Shown piece after piece: positions 25,879 to 34,043 of a stretch of 64,000 nucleotides of DNA. Positions within the stretch are counted from its first letter, which is position 1; each line of letters starts with the position of its first letter. The stretch is taken from the NCBI GenBank assembly GCA_964479695.1, contig CAYZSO010000001.1:1-64000 (forward strand). The letters run 5' to 3'. The stretch is from JAAYZH01 sp964479695 (GTDB taxonomy: Bacteria > Bacillota > Clostridia > Saccharofermentanales > Fastidiosipilaceae). The notes below the pieces were generated by a model. The model was not told where the DNA came from and did no database searches. It worked only from the letters and a program-made list of their open reading frames with translations. Both the position numbers and the translations under genes were made by a program.

Positions 25879-26772
25879 CTAGCCCTTCACGGCACCACTC
25901 ATACTCTGGTTGTAGAATTTCTGCATGATGATGGTCAGGATAGCGATAGGGATGGAGACCATCACGGCGCCGGCGAAGTAGTTGAGGTACCACTTGGCGG
26001 TGCGCTCCTTGTCCAACATGTTGAAGAGCCCGACAGAGACGGTGTAATACTTGCTGTTGGCGCCGGCGATGACCTTCGCGAAGATGAAGTCAACCCAAGG
26101 ACCCAAGAAGGAAGTCAGCACCTGATAGACGATCATGGGTCTGGAGATTGGGATAATGATTTTGGTGAAGACTTGCCACTGCGTCGCACCGTCGATGCGG
26201 GCGGATTCGTCCAGGGAGCGGGGAATCGTGTCCATGTACCCTTTCAGAAGCAGAAAACCGGAGCCGGAACCCGCGGAGAAGACCAGAATGAGCGCTAAGT
26301 ACGTCCAATCGCCTTGCAGGAGGCCAATCTCTTTTAGGATGAAGTAGACGGCAATCATGGACATGAAACCCGGGAACAAGCCCAGGACCATATTGATGTT
26401 CATCAAGGGCTGGCGCATTTTGAAGCGTCTGCGGCTCATGGCGTAGGAGACGGACAGGACAAAAGTTGTACTGATCGCTGTTGAGAAGATCGAGATAAAC
26501 AGCGTGTTCAGGAACATCCTGGGGAAGTCCATGATCTGGCGTTTCTCTGGGGTGAAAAGCTCTTTGTAGTTGTTTAAGGTCCAGCCATTTTGCGGCCAAA
26601 AGGAGCTGCTGTACGCGCCGAGTCCCGGCGGTTCGTAACGGAACGAGGTCATGACAAGCCAGCCTAATGGCAGAAGCCAAATGATGACCAGGATGGCCAG
26701 GAAAATATGGACGAAAGTATTTCCGATAATGGCGGAGGGTCTTCCGCCCATGGTTCTTCTTCTTGTACTCAT
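25879..26772 (-). CDS. malG: Maltodextrin ABC transporter permease, MalG type
   Basis: A 297-residue inner-membrane permease with six helices. The cytoplasmic EAA loop, which docks the ATPase, is SLDESARIDGATQWQVF. The start overlaps the malF stop by four bases, so the two subunits are made together. No ATPase (MalK/MsmX) is encoded in the window, so a shared one elsewhere is expected. The substrate is inferred from the neighbouring amylase and MalQ. Confidence 0.88.
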   Translation of the reverse strand: MSTRRRTMGGRPSAIIGNTFVHIFLAILVIIWLLPLGWLVMTSFRYEPPGLGAYSSSFWPQNGWTLNNYKELFTPEKRQIMDFPRMFLNTLFISIFSTAISTTFVLSVSYAMSRRRFKMRQPLMNINMVLGLFPGFMSMIAVYFILKEIGLLQGDWTYLALILVFSAGSGSGFLLLKGYMDTIPRSLDESARIDGATQWQVFTKIIIPISRPMIVYQVLTSFLGPWVDFIFAKVIAGANSKYYTVSVGLFNMLDKERTAKWYLNYFAGAVMVSIPIAILTIIMQKFYNQSMSGAVKG

Positions 26773-28166
26773 TGGAAACCCTCCTCATCTTTGTAAGAAC
26801 CGGTTGAGCGATAGGTGACCAGCGCGACGACAGACAAAACCAGGAAGGTGAAGATGCCGATGACTGCGCCAATGTTGTATAGCTCGTTATCAATCGTCAA
26901 CTTGTAGAGCCAGGTTACCAGCAAGTCGGTGTAGCCGCCGGATTGGGCACTGAGGCCTCGGGCAGGTCCACCGCCGGACAGCAGGTAGATGACATTGAAG
27001 TTATTCACATTCCCGGTAAACTGCGTGATCATATAAGGGGACATGATAAACATGATGTACGGTAAGGTAATTTTGCGGAAAATCGTGAAGGGTCTGGCGC
27101 CGTCAATGCGGGCGGCCTCATTGTACTCTTCCGGGAAGTTCTGGAGGATACCGGTCACCTGCAAGAGGGTGTAGGGGATACCTACCCACAAGTTGACAAT
27201 AATGACCGTGACTCTGGCCCACGTGGCATCTTGCCAGAAGGGGAGAGCCTTCGTGATCCAGCCCAGTTCTAAGAGGAGGCTATTTACGGCACCTTGCTCA
27301 TTCAGCATGGTGCGGATAGTCAGGAGGGAAACGAATTGCGGAACGGCAATCGTCAGGGAGAAGAGGACGCGCCACATGGATTTCAATTTCGTGCGTTTGC
27401 GACCGATGAGCATGGCCAGGCCAAGTCCTAAGAAGAAATTCAGGAAGGTTGCCAGGATGGCCCAGATCAACGTCCAACCGAGAATCGGCCAGAAGGATTG
27501 ACCCACGAAGCTGCCGGAGTCCAGTACTGTCGCGAAGTTTTCGAGACCGACCCAATCGAATAGCACCAGATGGTCGCCCACTTTGCTGTAGTTGGTAAAA
27601 GCCATACAGATCATAAAGATGAGCGGCATAATCGTGAAAATTAAGATGCCGGCGATTGGCAGAGACAGCAATAAGTTGTGAATCTTATCATCGAAAAGGT
27701 CGTGAACGTCATCACGGAAAGTATTGACTTTCTCACCGGATTTGCTCAGGATTTCGGCCTTATAGGCACTTTTCAAGGTCGCTCGCCAAACGAAGAACAT
27801 CGCAATTGTGATGGAAATTGTCACGACACCCCAGAGCAAGAGCTGAACCGAACGGTGACCGGCTGTGTATTCGTAAATACCCTTCGCTTCATTCCAAACT
27901 TCTACCTGTTCCAGCCAACCTAAGGATGGGAACATGGCGAGATCTTGCAGGCCCTTCGTCACCATATAGTATATATACGCAGCTTGAATACCCAGGAAAA
28001 TGAGTCCCTTAACCACCTGTCCGCGCACGATGTTCCCGAAACCCATGATCAGTATGGACAGTTTCGTCGCCCAGTCGCCGTGGAGAATCGCTCCTGTCAC
28101 GGTCCAAGGTTCCGCAAAGGGGCTTTTTTTCTTGGCCAAAGCCGCCGTCTTGGCACTTGATTCCAT
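26769..28166 (-). CDS. malF: Maltodextrin ABC transporter permease, MalF type
   Basis: A 465-residue permease with about eight helices, longer than simple sugar permeases because of an N-terminal membrane and periplasm-facing region, as in MalF. The EAA loop is EEYNEAARIDGARPFTIF near residue 370. The ATG has GGAGG five nt upstream. The iterated motif at 28134 encodes the AALAKK stretch at residues 8-13. It is separated from malE by a strong hairpin and joined to malG by a four-base overlap. Confidence 0.9.
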   Translation of the reverse strand: MESSAKTAALAKKKSPFAEPWTVTGAILHGDWATKLSILIMGFGNIVRGQVVKGLIFLGIQAAYIYYMVTKGLQDLAMFPSLGWLEQVEVWNEAKGIYEYTAGHRSVQLLLWGVVTISITIAMFFVWRATLKSAYKAEILSKSGEKVNTFRDDVHDLFDDKIHNLLLSLPIAGILIFTIMPLIFMICMAFTNYSKVGDHLVLFDWVGLENFATVLDSGSFVGQSFWPILGWTLIWAILATFLNFFLGLGLAMLIGRKRTKLKSMWRVLFSLTIAVPQFVSLLTIRTMLNEQGAVNSLLLELGWITKALPFWQDATWARVTVIIVNLWVGIPYTLLQVTGILQNFPEEYNEAARIDGARPFTIFRKITLPYIMFIMSPYMITQFTGNVNNFNVIYLLSGGGPARGLSAQSGGYTDLLVTWLYKLTIDNELYNIGAVIGIFTFLVLSVVALVTYRSTGSYKDEEGFQ

Positions 28167-28240
28167 TCTTACCTCCGTAATCCCAGTCTGTTCATTGGGC
28201 TACTTTATTCTTTCTGAACTTTGTCTGAACTCTTCCTGAC

Positions 28241-28275
28241 AAAAAGGGATATCTGCCGCCTGGCAGATACCCCTT
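28241..28275 (-). terminator. Intercistronic terminator between malE and malF
   Basis: A 14-bp stem with one mismatch, AAGGGGTATCTGCC read on the minus strand, closes on a 4-nt loop and runs into five T on the minus strand. It probably acts as a partial terminator, so the binding protein is made in excess over the permeases. It would also stabilise the malE message. Confidence 0.8.
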
Positions 28276-28306
28276 GGAGACCACTTAGATTCGCTACAAC
28301 GGGAGA

Positions 28307-29635
28307 TCAGCTGACAGGCGCAGTATTTACGGCTGTGTTGAATTCCTCAGTCTTCGCTTCAGCGTTGTCCTTCGTGACTTCGCCATTATTGAGAGCCTTA
28401 CCGAAGTTCTCGGCTGGTGTCCACCAGTTACTCATGTTCGTAACAAATGGTTGGAGGAAAGAGGTGTTCGCCATTGTGTCATTCTGTGCGATCACCATCG
28501 GATTCTTCGCCATTTCAGGATCTTCCAGGAGAGTAAGGTTCGTCGGAACGATGTTGCGGAGCTCATAGTGAGATTGTTGTGCTTCAGGTCTTACGAGCCA
28601 TTGAGCCAGGGCGACTGCAGCAGGCATAGCCTCTGCCGGTGTGCTCGGGTTTACGCCAATTGCCTTGGTACCACCGAAGGACAGGAGTTGTTTCTCGGCA
28701 CCATCAATCGTGATGGTCGGAAGTTGTGCGGCACCCATCTTGTCGCCAAGTGCGGTGTGGATATCGTTGTAGTCCCAGCTGCCGGAGAAGATCGCGCCGA
28801 TGGAACCATCGTTAAGACCGGTCTTGCCGACACCGTCAGCGTCATTGACGAAATTCGGATTAGCAACGAGGTCAACCAAGTAATTGGTCACAGCCACGCC
28901 GTTTGCGCCGCCGAAGTTAATACCGGCTTCGTTATCGGTACCGTCAGGACCAAACATGGTTCCGCCGTTTGCCAGATAGAAGGAAGCGATGTACCAGCTG
29001 TTGGTCAGCGGGAAAGCAACTTTACCCTTGGCCAGCATGGCATCCAAACTCTTCACATCATCAGCTGTGAAGATGTCTGTGTTGTAGTACATAAACCAGG
29101 TGTTGGTTGTGAAAGGCAGGCCATAGACAGCGCCGTCAACTGTGACTGACTTAGATACGGATTCAGCATTCGTCTCAAGGACATACTTCTCAGCGTCACC
29201 ACCCAGACGAGCAAGGGCATTACCGCCAATCAGGTCATTAACCTGGTCATTCGCATACATGTAGATGTTGCCTGCTGCGCTGACATCCTTCAGGACCTTG
29301 TCACGAGCTTCACCTTCACCGGCCTCGCCGTATTCAAAAGTGATATCCCATTTGTCCTTATTGGCTTCAGCAAAAGCATTAGCTTCTGTAACCAGCCAAG
29401 CGCCTTGCGACTCTGCTTGGTCATCAGAAGGTGACCACAAGGTCAAGGTAATCTTGGTTGCTTCCGCAGGAGCAGCGGTTGTTCCATCTGTTGCTTGCGG
29501 TGTAGTTTCGGCAACGGTCGTACCGTCCGTGCCCGGAGCGGCAGTTGTTGTTGTGGTTGTGGTGTTGTTGCAAGCAGCGGCAGCAAAAATCATTGCACCT
29601 GACAAAGCAACAGCAGTCAATTTCTTGAAATTCAT
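28307..29635 (-). CDS. malE: Maltodextrin ABC transporter substrate-binding lipoprotein
   Basis: A 442-residue extracellular solute-binding protein of the maltose type. The signal MNFKKLTAVALSGAMIFAAA ends in a lipobox (AAAC), followed by a Thr-rich linker. The binding-protein fold shows ITLTLWSPSDDQAE, YANDQVNDLIGGNAL and a C-terminal MSNWWTPAENFGKALNNG. The frame stays open upstream to 29833, but the ATG at 29635 has GGAGG upstream and starts the signal peptide. It is first in the operon, with a control region of several inverted repeats upstream and a hairpin after it. Confidence 0.92.
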   Translation of the reverse strand: MNFKKLTAVALSGAMIFAAAACNNTTTTTTTAAPGTDGTTVAETTPQATDGTTAAPAEATKITLTLWSPSDDQAESQGAWLVTEANAFAEANKDKWDITFEYGEAGEGEARDKVLKDVSAAGNIYMYANDQVNDLIGGNALARLGGDAEKYVLETNAESVSKSVTVDGAVYGLPFTTNTWFMYYNTDIFTADDVKSLDAMLAKGKVAFPLTNSWYIASFYLANGGTMFGPDGTDNEAGINFGGANGVAVTNYLVDLVANPNFVNDADGVGKTGLNDGSIGAIFSGSWDYNDIHTALGDKMGAAQLPTITIDGAEKQLLSFGGTKAIGVNPSTPAEAMPAAVALAQWLVRPEAQQSHYELRNIVPTNLTLLEDPEMAKNPMVIAQNDTMANTSFLQPFVTNMSNWWTPAENFGKALNNGEVTKDNAEAKTEEFNTAVNTAPVS

Positions 29636-29810
29636 TGTTTCTCCTCCATTTACATAAATGTGTAAAGCATTCCGCGATGTGGCTCCCCCGGAGTTTTCTC
29701 CGTGAAAGTGCATCTTTTCCGACGGTTCGGCAGGAGGTCTCCATCCTGTTTCAGTCAGAAAATAGGTATTTTGTCGGCAGGTCGTTTCCTCATACCTGCT
29801 TCTTTTGTAG

Positions 29811-29915
29811 ATTATAACGCAGGCGTTTTGCAATGTGTTGCATCAAAAGGGGTGAAATTGGAAACGTTTCACCGAAAATCGCCGCTTTTTCCCAAAATCG
29901 GAATATAGCACAGAA
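29811..29915 (-). promoter_or_regulatory. Control region of the maltodextrin operon
   Basis: Minus-strand -10 candidates are TATAAT (29811-29816) and an extended TGTGCTATATT (about 29902-29912). Three inverted repeats lie between them: AACGC-AG-GCGTT (29816-29827), TGCAA-TGTG-TTGCA (29829-29842) and the perfect palindrome GAAACGTTTC (29861-29870). The last resembles operators of LacI-family regulators (MalR/CcpA type) but is one base short of a strict cre. Sugar-dependent repression is inferred; no regulator gene is nearby. Confidence 0.5.
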
Positions 29916-30028
29916 AACGCATCATAGATTTAGTTACTTTCCCCAAAAGTTGGAAAAGTTGAAAAATTGAAAGGTTGAAAAAGTTTAAATGGTTGAAAAT
30001 AGATGAATCTCGTTCCGCAAATGGAAAA

Positions 30029-30088
30029 GGCGGGTGGATCTGACTACATAAGTTTATTTTTAAACATATGTAGTCTGATCCACCCGCC
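30029..30088 (-). terminator. Long hairpin terminator after rnj containing the shared palindromic core
   Basis: A 28-bp stem with two mismatches and a TTTT loop. The outer GC-rich arms are GGCGGGTGGATC/GATCCACCCGCC and the inner part is the shared core ACTACATAAGTTTA. On the minus strand it is followed by TTTT and lies 31 nt after the rnj stop, so it should terminate rnj transcription. Confidence 0.8.
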
Positions 30089-30118
30089 TCAACTTGCTAG
30101 TGAGGGGGTCAATCCGCT

Positions 30119-32473
30119 TTAGCTCTCCAGCACAGAGACCAAGGTGATCGGTTTGCGACCGGTTTTATTGAAGAAGAAGTTCTGCAGTTGATTGCGGAAC
30201 TGACGCGAGCGAAGGATGGTCGGAAGTTTGGATCCTTCTGAAGCATTATTCCGGATATATTCCGAAACGAAGCGTGCAATCTCGCTATTCGCTTGCGACT
30301 CATCACTGTCAAGCAAAGCACCGTAGGACAAAATCGCCGGTTTCCCTTCAAGACGGTATTTAGAATCAAGCCTGATGGCAACAGAAATCACACCATCATT
30401 GGCGAGGTCTTTGCGCTGCTGCAGAACAATGCTGTCTTGCAACGTAGCCGATTCGCCGTCGATGAGGATGGCTTCGGCAGTGGTGTATCCACCGATGCGG
30501 GCTGTCTGACGGTTCACTTCGAAGATGTCACCATTATTTAAAATGAAGATATTTTCCCAAGGGGTGCCGAGATCATGGGCAAGCTCCCCATGATTGTAAA
30601 GCATGCGGTATTCGCCGTGGATCGGGATAAAGTACTTCGGTTGCAGCAATTCATGGACGATTTTGTGTTCTTCTCTGTTTGCGTGGCCGGATACATGGAT
30701 TGCGGCAATGGAGGAGTAAACCACTTTGGCGCCGCGTTTATAGAGTTCGTCAATAACGCGGAAAATCGGTTTTTCATTACCGGGAATCGGTGTGGCGGAA
30801 ATGATCACCGTATCACCATCATGGATCTCGATCGAATGATGTTCTGCATAGGCCATACGGGTGAGCGCGGACATCGGCTCACCTTGAGAACCGGTCGAAA
30901 TGATGCAGACTTCTTCAGGCTTCAGTCGACTGATTTCATTCAGCTCAACCAAGGTGCCTTCTTTGATACGCATATAGCCAAGCTTACTTGCAGCATTGAA
31001 AACATTCAGCATGCTTCGACCAACCAAAGCCACCTTACGATTGTTTTCTTCCGCAGCTGTAATAATCTGCTGAACACGGCTCGTATTGGACGAGAACGTC
31101 GCTACAAACAGGCGACCCTTGGCTTTCTTAAACTCTTGTGAAAATGTTTCGCCAACCGTTCTTTCCGACATTGTGAAACCCGGTCGCTCGACATTTGTGC
31201 TTTCACCCAGATAGAGAAGCACACCTTCGCGTCCCAGTTCAGCAAGCCTCAGCAAGTCAATCGGCTTGCCATTGACCGGTGTATAGTCGACTTTGAAGTC
31301 ACCGGAATGTACAGCAACACCCACAGGAGTGTGAATCGCCAACATAAAGGCATCGGCGATACTGTGGTTCACATTGATGAATTCAACTTCGAACACACCG
31401 GCGCTGCGGGTTTGGCCAGGTAAAACTGAGTAGACCTGCTGGCTGAATTGTTTCATGCCGCGATCTTCGAACTTCGCTTTGATCAGTTCAGCAGCTAATT
31501 TTCCCGCATAAATTGGGACATTTTTCCGAATGCTCTTCATCAAATAGGGCAGAGAACCGATGTGGTCCTCATGACCGTGTGTAATAAAAATGGCCCGCAG
31601 ATTTTCCAAATGTTCCAAGACATAACTGTAATCCGGGATGACTGCGTCGATACCAGGTTGATTTTCCTCAGGGAAGAGGACACCGACATCGACAATAATC
31701 ATGTCGTCTCCGTATTGGTAAACCGTCATGTTCTTACCAATCTCACAAAGCCCACCCAAAGGAATCACTTTCAACGTGTCTTTGGCCAAACGACTGGTAT
31801 TTTCTACCATCTGTTGCGTATTATCGCGAATGTTCGTTCCGCGGTGGCTCCCTCCGCGCGACTTGATCAGCGAATATTGAGGGGAGAGGACCGGCGCATT
31901 CGCACTGATCTTTGCTTCAGGCGGTGTATGCCCCCGCAACTCTGTGTCACGAGCCCAAGTCGGTGTCTGAGACTGGTTCTTCTTCTGGTAGGTGCCCTGC
32001 TGGCCTTGACGCCGGCCACCTTGTGCGCCTGATTGACCCGTGCGAGGTCTCTGGCCGCCTTGTCGATGCGGTGTTCCGGAAGTTCCCGACGTTCCAGTTG
32101 TTCCAGTTGTTCCACGCGCTCCCGACGTTCCAGTTGTTCCGCGCGTCCCTTGCGCTCCCGACGTTCCCGTAGTGCCTCGCGTCCCTCGCGTTCCCGACGC
32201 GCCGGCAGCACCCTGTGCACCTGAGGTGCCCGTGGTTTCGGATTTCGCAGCCGCTCTAGGCTGAGCTACGTGCTTTTGTTGCGATTGTTTACTGCGGTTC
32301 TTCAGGCTCTGCGTCTTCAAACCGGCCGTTTCATTCGTATCCTGAATCAAGCGCGGGACAAACTGATCTTGATTCGTTTGCGGTTTGCTCTTGCGGCCAC
32401 TGTGGCTTCGCGGAGCGGGTTTTTTCTTGTTTTCAGCGTTTTCATTACTATTTTTTTGTTCAATATCAGACAT
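30119..32473 (-). CDS. rnj: Ribonuclease J with a collagen-like N-terminal extension
   Basis: A 784-residue metallo-beta-lactamase/beta-CASP RNase (RNase J1/J2 family) with 5'-3' exo- and endonuclease activity in mRNA turnover and rRNA maturation. Typical members have about 555 residues. Here the first 230 or so residues are a low-complexity tail with Lys/Gln-rich ends and a core of Gly-Thr-rich triplets (GTSGAQGTRGTTG type). The catalytic core starts at LKVIPLGGLCEIGKNM and shows the metal motif ITHGHEDHIGSLPYL, NVNHSIADAF and the beta-CASP stretch STGSQGEPMSAL. All expected metal ligands are seen. The tail may bind RNA or be neutral repeat expansion. Confidence 0.94.
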   Translation of the reverse strand: MSDIEQKNSNENAENKKKPAPRSHSGRKSKPQTNQDQFVPRLIQDTNETAGLKTQSLKNRSKQSQQKHVAQPRAAAKSETTGTSGAQGAAGASGTRGTRGTTGTSGAQGTRGTTGTSGARGTTGTTGTSGTSGTPHRQGGQRPRTGQSGAQGGRRQGQQGTYQKKNQSQTPTWARDTELRGHTPPEAKISANAPVLSPQYSLIKSRGGSHRGTNIRDNTQQMVENTSRLAKDTLKVIPLGGLCEIGKNMTVYQYGDDMIIVDVGVLFPEENQPGIDAVIPDYSYVLEHLENLRAIFITHGHEDHIGSLPYLMKSIRKNVPIYAGKLAAELIKAKFEDRGMKQFSQQVYSVLPGQTRSAGVFEVEFINVNHSIADAFMLAIHTPVGVAVHSGDFKVDYTPVNGKPIDLLRLAELGREGVLLYLGESTNVERPGFTMSERTVGETFSQEFKKAKGRLFVATFSSNTSRVQQIITAAEENNRKVALVGRSMLNVFNAASKLGYMRIKEGTLVELNEISRLKPEEVCIISTGSQGEPMSALTRMAYAEHHSIEIHDGDTVIISATPIPGNEKPIFRVIDELYKRGAKVVYSSIAAIHVSGHANREEHKIVHELLQPKYFIPIHGEYRMLYNHGELAHDLGTPWENIFILNNGDIFEVNRQTARIGGYTTAEAILIDGESATLQDSIVLQQRKDLANDGVISVAIRLDSKYRLEGKPAILSYGALLDSDESQANSEIARFVSEYIRNNASEGSKLPTILRSRQFRNQLQNFFFNKTGRKPITLVSVLES
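31962..32230 (-). repeat. Minisatellite encoding the Gly-Thr-rich tail of RNase J
   Basis: Many degenerate 9-bp units (on the + strand of the form GTTCCAGTT, GTTCCCGAC or GCTCCCGAC) encode Gly-x-x triplets. Unit length keeps the frame. Confidence 0.85.
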
Positions 32474-32752
32474 AAATTCTCTTTCTTTAACTCATTACAA
32501 GTTCTCTAATTCATTACAAGGGAAGACAACACAAAAAATTACAGTACTTCTGTCACAGTCTGCTGAGTACTCCCATTTCCGTTCGGGTGTGAATCGCGGG
32601 GCCGCCGGAATGCCCTGATTCAATATTCGAAGATAAACTACAGGTATTTTATACCTTTAAAAGAACTTTCGCAGTGCCAAATTCAGATATCTCTTTACTC
32701 TACAAATTGCACGAACTTTCATCGGAATTATTGGTGAATTTGCTGTGTGCGA

Positions 32753-32769
32753 CTTTGGCCAAAGCCGCC
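32753..32769. repeat. Intergenic copy of the iterated palindrome upstream of rpsT
   Basis: CTTTGGCCAAAG with the extension CCGCC. The 19-bp context from 32751 to 32769 is identical to that at 23885-23903 downstream of the CDF gene. The rest of the 32474-32892 gap holds no recognisable gene. Confidence 0.9.
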
Positions 32770-32892
32770 CCCATCCAACCATCCGCTAGAAATTTATTTT
32801 TTCACACCCCCTGAAAATTGCTTGAATTGTCAAACCTTCTGTGGTAAACTTCCAAAGCGTTTTAATAGCGACAACGACAGGAGGTGAAATCA

Positions 32893-33162
32893 ATGCCGAA
32901 TATTAAATCATCGATCAAGCGTGTTGCCGTCCAGGCGAAGAAGGCCGAGGCAAACAAGGCACAGAAGAGCAGACTGAAAACGTCTTTGAAGCAAGCCCGT
33001 ATTGCCGTTGCCGAACAGGACGAGAACGCAGCCGAAATCGTGAAATCCGTTTCGAGCCGCATGGACAAGGCTGCTTCGAAAGGCCATATTTCCAAGCAAA
33101 AGGCCTCGCGCCACAAGTCCCAACTGGCTCGCGCTCTGAACCAAGCTGCCCAAGCCGAGTAA
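32893..33162 (+). CDS. rpsT: 30S ribosomal protein S20
   Basis: An 89-residue, Lys/Arg/Ala-rich helical protein that binds 16S rRNA. MPNIKSSIKRVAVQAKKAE at the N-terminus and KGHISKQKASRHKSQLARAL near the C-terminus are typical. The ATG at 32893 has AGGAGGTG nine nt upstream; a GTG at 32884 in frame is less likely. It is monocistronic with its own terminator. Confidence 0.97.
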   Translation: MPNIKSSIKRVAVQAKKAEANKAQKSRLKTSLKQARIAVAEQDENAAEIVKSVSSRMDKAASKGHISKQKASRHKSQLARALNQAAQAE

Positions 33163-33212
33163 GCTGAGTGAGCTATGGTGACTGAGTAAGCCGGTAAATG
33201 AAAAATTCTAGG

Positions 33213-33240
33213 AACACTTCTCGCAAGAGGGGTGTTTTTT
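33213..33240 (+). terminator. Intrinsic terminator after rpsT
   Basis: AACACTTCTC pairs with GAGGGGTGTT (two wobbles) around a GCAA tetraloop, ending in six T. It lies 50 nt after the rpsT stop. Confidence 0.9.
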
Positions 33241-33899
33241 CATTGGTGCGCTTTTTGCGACGTATTGTTCCTCGTGCAGGTTCGCTATTGTTTAAGTTAA
33301 TTATTGAAGCGAGTGAGATTAAGTGAGATTAAATGAATTGCAGAAATTTCAGCTCGCTCAGCTCGTTTGGATGAGATAGTCTCCTTTAAAGAAAAATTAT
33401 TCAGCTTGAAAAGTATGCAATAAGTTAATTCATCCCGTTCTATCACATTACTTTCAATCTGTGCCAGAATGGATTCATCCAATTTTCTATGCTACAGAAA
33501 AATTTCAACAAACTGTTGAAACGAGTAAATTATGACTAGACACCAAGCCAAAGCCCCTCAATTCTTTCACCAAGCAAGAAAAAATATTCCAAACTGGTCA
33601 GGATCCGGAATCTTGCGACATCAAAAAGTTTTAGAGGGAACCTTACCACCCCTTAAGTTATAGACTGAATGATTACTGACCTGGGGGTGGAAATTGCTGA
33701 ATGAATACTGACATTCACTGAGTAATGTTGCGTAAATGAAGAAGACCAGCCAAAAAAGACGCTTCGTAACCGAGTGTAAGTCAATCCATTGTCGCAAGTT
33801 TCACGATCTGGACCAACTTTGAAATAATGTAATAAATTTCCTAAAATACGAGGAACATAACTAGAAAGAATACGTTGCCAAAACCGCTCCGCAATCAGA
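33241..33899. other. Gene-free stretch of about 660 bp, more AT-rich than its surroundings
   Basis: No convincing gene is seen. A 104-codon minus-strand frame (33653-33967) contains ERFWQRILSSYVPRILGNLL, which could be a fragment of a decayed gene. It lacks a ribosome site and runs through the palindrome at 33900, so I do not annotate it as coding. A degraded insertion is possible. Confidence 0.4.
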
Positions 33900-33941
33900 A
33901 ATTGACTACATAAGTTTAATTTTAAACTTATGTAGTCAATT
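33900..33941 (-). terminator. 42-bp palindrome downstream of tyrS sharing the common core
   Basis: A perfect 20-bp stem with a 2-nt loop. The core ACTACATAAGTTTAA is shared with 8031-8076 and 30029-30088, and the outer arm is AATTG/CAATT. On the minus strand it is followed by TTTCTG only, so terminator strength is uncertain. It lies about 100 nt after the tyrS stop. Confidence 0.65.
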
Positions 33942-34043
33942 GAGAAGACAAAGCTGCACCTAGGCAACGTCTAGGTGCAGCTACAGAAACTTAACTACTT
34001 CACTCGCAAACTATTTCACTTGAAAACCGAATTCGCTCGCAAA

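Noticed and set aside
31962..32230. A separate collagen-like surface protein
   Set aside because: The Gly-rich repeats are in frame with the RNase J catalytic domain and have no signal peptide or own start.
33653..33967. 104-codon minus-strand frame as a gene
   Set aside because: There is no ribosome site, it runs through the palindrome at 33900 and it has no recognisable family; at best it is a decayed fragment.
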